DNA of 64,000 bases from the NCBI RefSeq assembly GCF_000523235.1, contig NZ_CP006850.1, positions 3,968,001 to 4,032,000 of the forward strand, given 5' to 3'. The notes below the pieces were generated by a model. That model searched no databases and was not told the origin of the DNA. It saw only the letters and a list, made by a program, of their open reading frames with translations. Source of the DNA: Nocardia nova SH22a (GTDB lineage Bacteria; Actinomycetota; Actinomycetes; Mycobacteriales; Mycobacteriaceae). Positions 63,188 to 64,000 of the stretch are shown here, one piece after another (within the stretch, counting starts at the first letter, position 1; each line of letters starts with the position of its first letter). Position numbers and translations under genes: made by a program.

Positions 63188-64000
63188 ATGAAGAAGACGA
63201 CACAGCTGCGCCGGATGGTCGACAGCGACCGCATCCACATCGCGCCCGGTGTGTTCGACGGCCTGACGGCCCGGCTTGCCGAACAGGCGGGCTTCGACCT
63301 GATCTATGCCAGCGGCGGCGCCATATCGCGCAGTGCCGGGTTCCCCGATCTAGGGCTGCTCAGCTTCACCGAGGTGTGCAGCCGCCTGGAACAGATGGCA
63401 GCGGTGACCACGACACCGATCATCGCCGATGCGGACACCGGATTCGGCAACGCCGCCAATGCCGCCCGGACGGTCACCGCCTTCGAACGACTCGGCATGG
63501 CGGGAATGCACATCGAGGATCAGACCTTCCCCAAACGTTGCGGCCACCTCGACGACAAGACCCTCGTCCCGATCGAGGAGATGACCCACAAAATCCGCGT
63601 CGTCAAACAAGCCCAGAACGATCCCGACTTCGTACTCATCGCCCGCACCGACGCCATCGCCGCCGAAGGATTCGACGCTGCCCTGCACCGCGCTCGGGCG
63701 TACGCGGAAGCGGGCGCGGATGTGCTGTTCGTCGAGGCCCCCGAAAGCGTGGAGCAGATCCGCCGGATCGCCGCCGAATTGCCACAACCCAAGCTGATCA
63801 ACATGTTCTACAGCGGCAAGACCCCGCTCGTGCCGAAAGACGAACTGCGCGAACTCGGCTATCGGCTCATCATCATCCCCTCCGACCTGCAACGAGCCAC
63901 GATCACCGCCTGCCGGCGCACCCTCGACGCCATATTCCGCGACGGCGACAGCTCGGCCCGCAAGAACGACATGGTCTCCTTCGCCGACCGCGAACACATC
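63188..64000 (+). CDS. isocitrate lyase/PEP mutase family enzyme, cut by the window end
   Basis: At least 271 residues, with no stop before 64000. MKKTTQLRRMVDSDRIHIAP, DADTGFGNAANA (Mg site) and the FPKRCGHLDDK loop place it with 2-methylisocitrate lyase-like enzymes. The FYSGKTPLVPKDEL region differs from prpB, so dimethylmalate lyase, oxaloacetate decarboxylase or carboxyphosphonoenolpyruvate mutase-like activity is possible. GAAGGG lies 10 nt before the ATG. It is under likely GntR control. Confidence 0.88.
   Translation, partial: MKKTTQLRRMVDSDRIHIAPGVFDGLTARLAEQAGFDLIYASGGAISRSAGFPDLGLLSFTEVCSRLEQMAAVTTTPIIADADTGFGNAANAARTVTAFERLGMAGMHIEDQTFPKRCGHLDDKTLVPIEEMTHKIRVVKQAQNDPDFVLIARTDAIAAEGFDAALHRARAYAEAGADVLFVEAPESVEQIRRIAAELPQPKLINMFYSGKTPLVPKDELRELGYRLIIIPSDLQRATITACRRTLDAIFRDGDSSARKNDMVSFADREHI

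Overview
The window is about 64 kb of GC-rich actinobacterial chromosome, most likely from Nocardia or a close mycolic-acid relative such as Rhodococcus. This is inferred from strong G/C third-position bias, GTG starts and four-base gene overlaps, three SDRs of the mycofactocin-associated type, an FprB-type ferredoxin/ferredoxin reductase, a PknK-type kinase fused to a LuxR domain, and LIP-family secreted lipases. I saw no rRNA, tRNA, CRISPR array, insertion sequence or phage gene.

Layout. 0-5 kb: a secreted protein, an MBL-fold hydrolase, a mycofactocin-type SDR and an NAD-dependent epimerase/reductase. The last two share a GACATGTGT promoter box, and a frameshifted oxidoreductase remnant lies between them. 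5.3-9.8 kb: an esterase translationally coupled to prpD-prpB-prpC (methylcitrate cycle). 10-15.6 kb: a PucR-type regulator, acetyl-CoA synthetase, a secreted lipase and a TetR regulator. 15.8-55.5 kb: a very large catabolic supercluster. 55.7-64 kb: a second esterase with a small partner protein, a PknK-like regulator, small unknown proteins, and a GntR regulator divergent from a PrpB-like lyase that runs off the window.

The supercluster contains two acyl-CoA ligases, a heteromeric-looking acyl-CoA dehydrogenase pair, three crotonases, a two-subunit MaoC hydratase, seven SDRs (five in the supercluster proper, of which two are of the mycofactocin type), two kinds of thiolase/OB-fold C-C bond enzyme, a type I Baeyer-Villiger monooxygenase, a ketosteroid-isomerase homologue with its catalytic residues intact, two TIM-barrel amidohydrolases, two cupins, an aldehyde dehydrogenase, a PrpF-like isomerase, an isochorismatase-fold protein without its cysteine, a zinc-complete GTP cyclohydrolase I, an MFS transporter and a DoxX protein. 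Together these suggest CoA-dependent breakdown of an alicyclic or polycyclic, possibly steroid- or terpenoid-like, ketone. The propionyl-CoA and acetate formed would be handled by the neighbouring prp and acs genes. The substrate is not proven.

The most striking signal is regulatory. Twelve exact copies and two one-mismatch copies of the inverted repeat TGACA-N8-TGTCA sit in promoter regions between 9.9 and 55.6 kb, ahead of nearly every catabolic transcription unit. At six of them the repeat abuts or overlaps a recognisable -10 box placed 16-17 bp after a -35 box. This looks like one local repressor regulon. Two near-identical TetR proteins (starts at 28830 and 36885) are the best candidate regulators.
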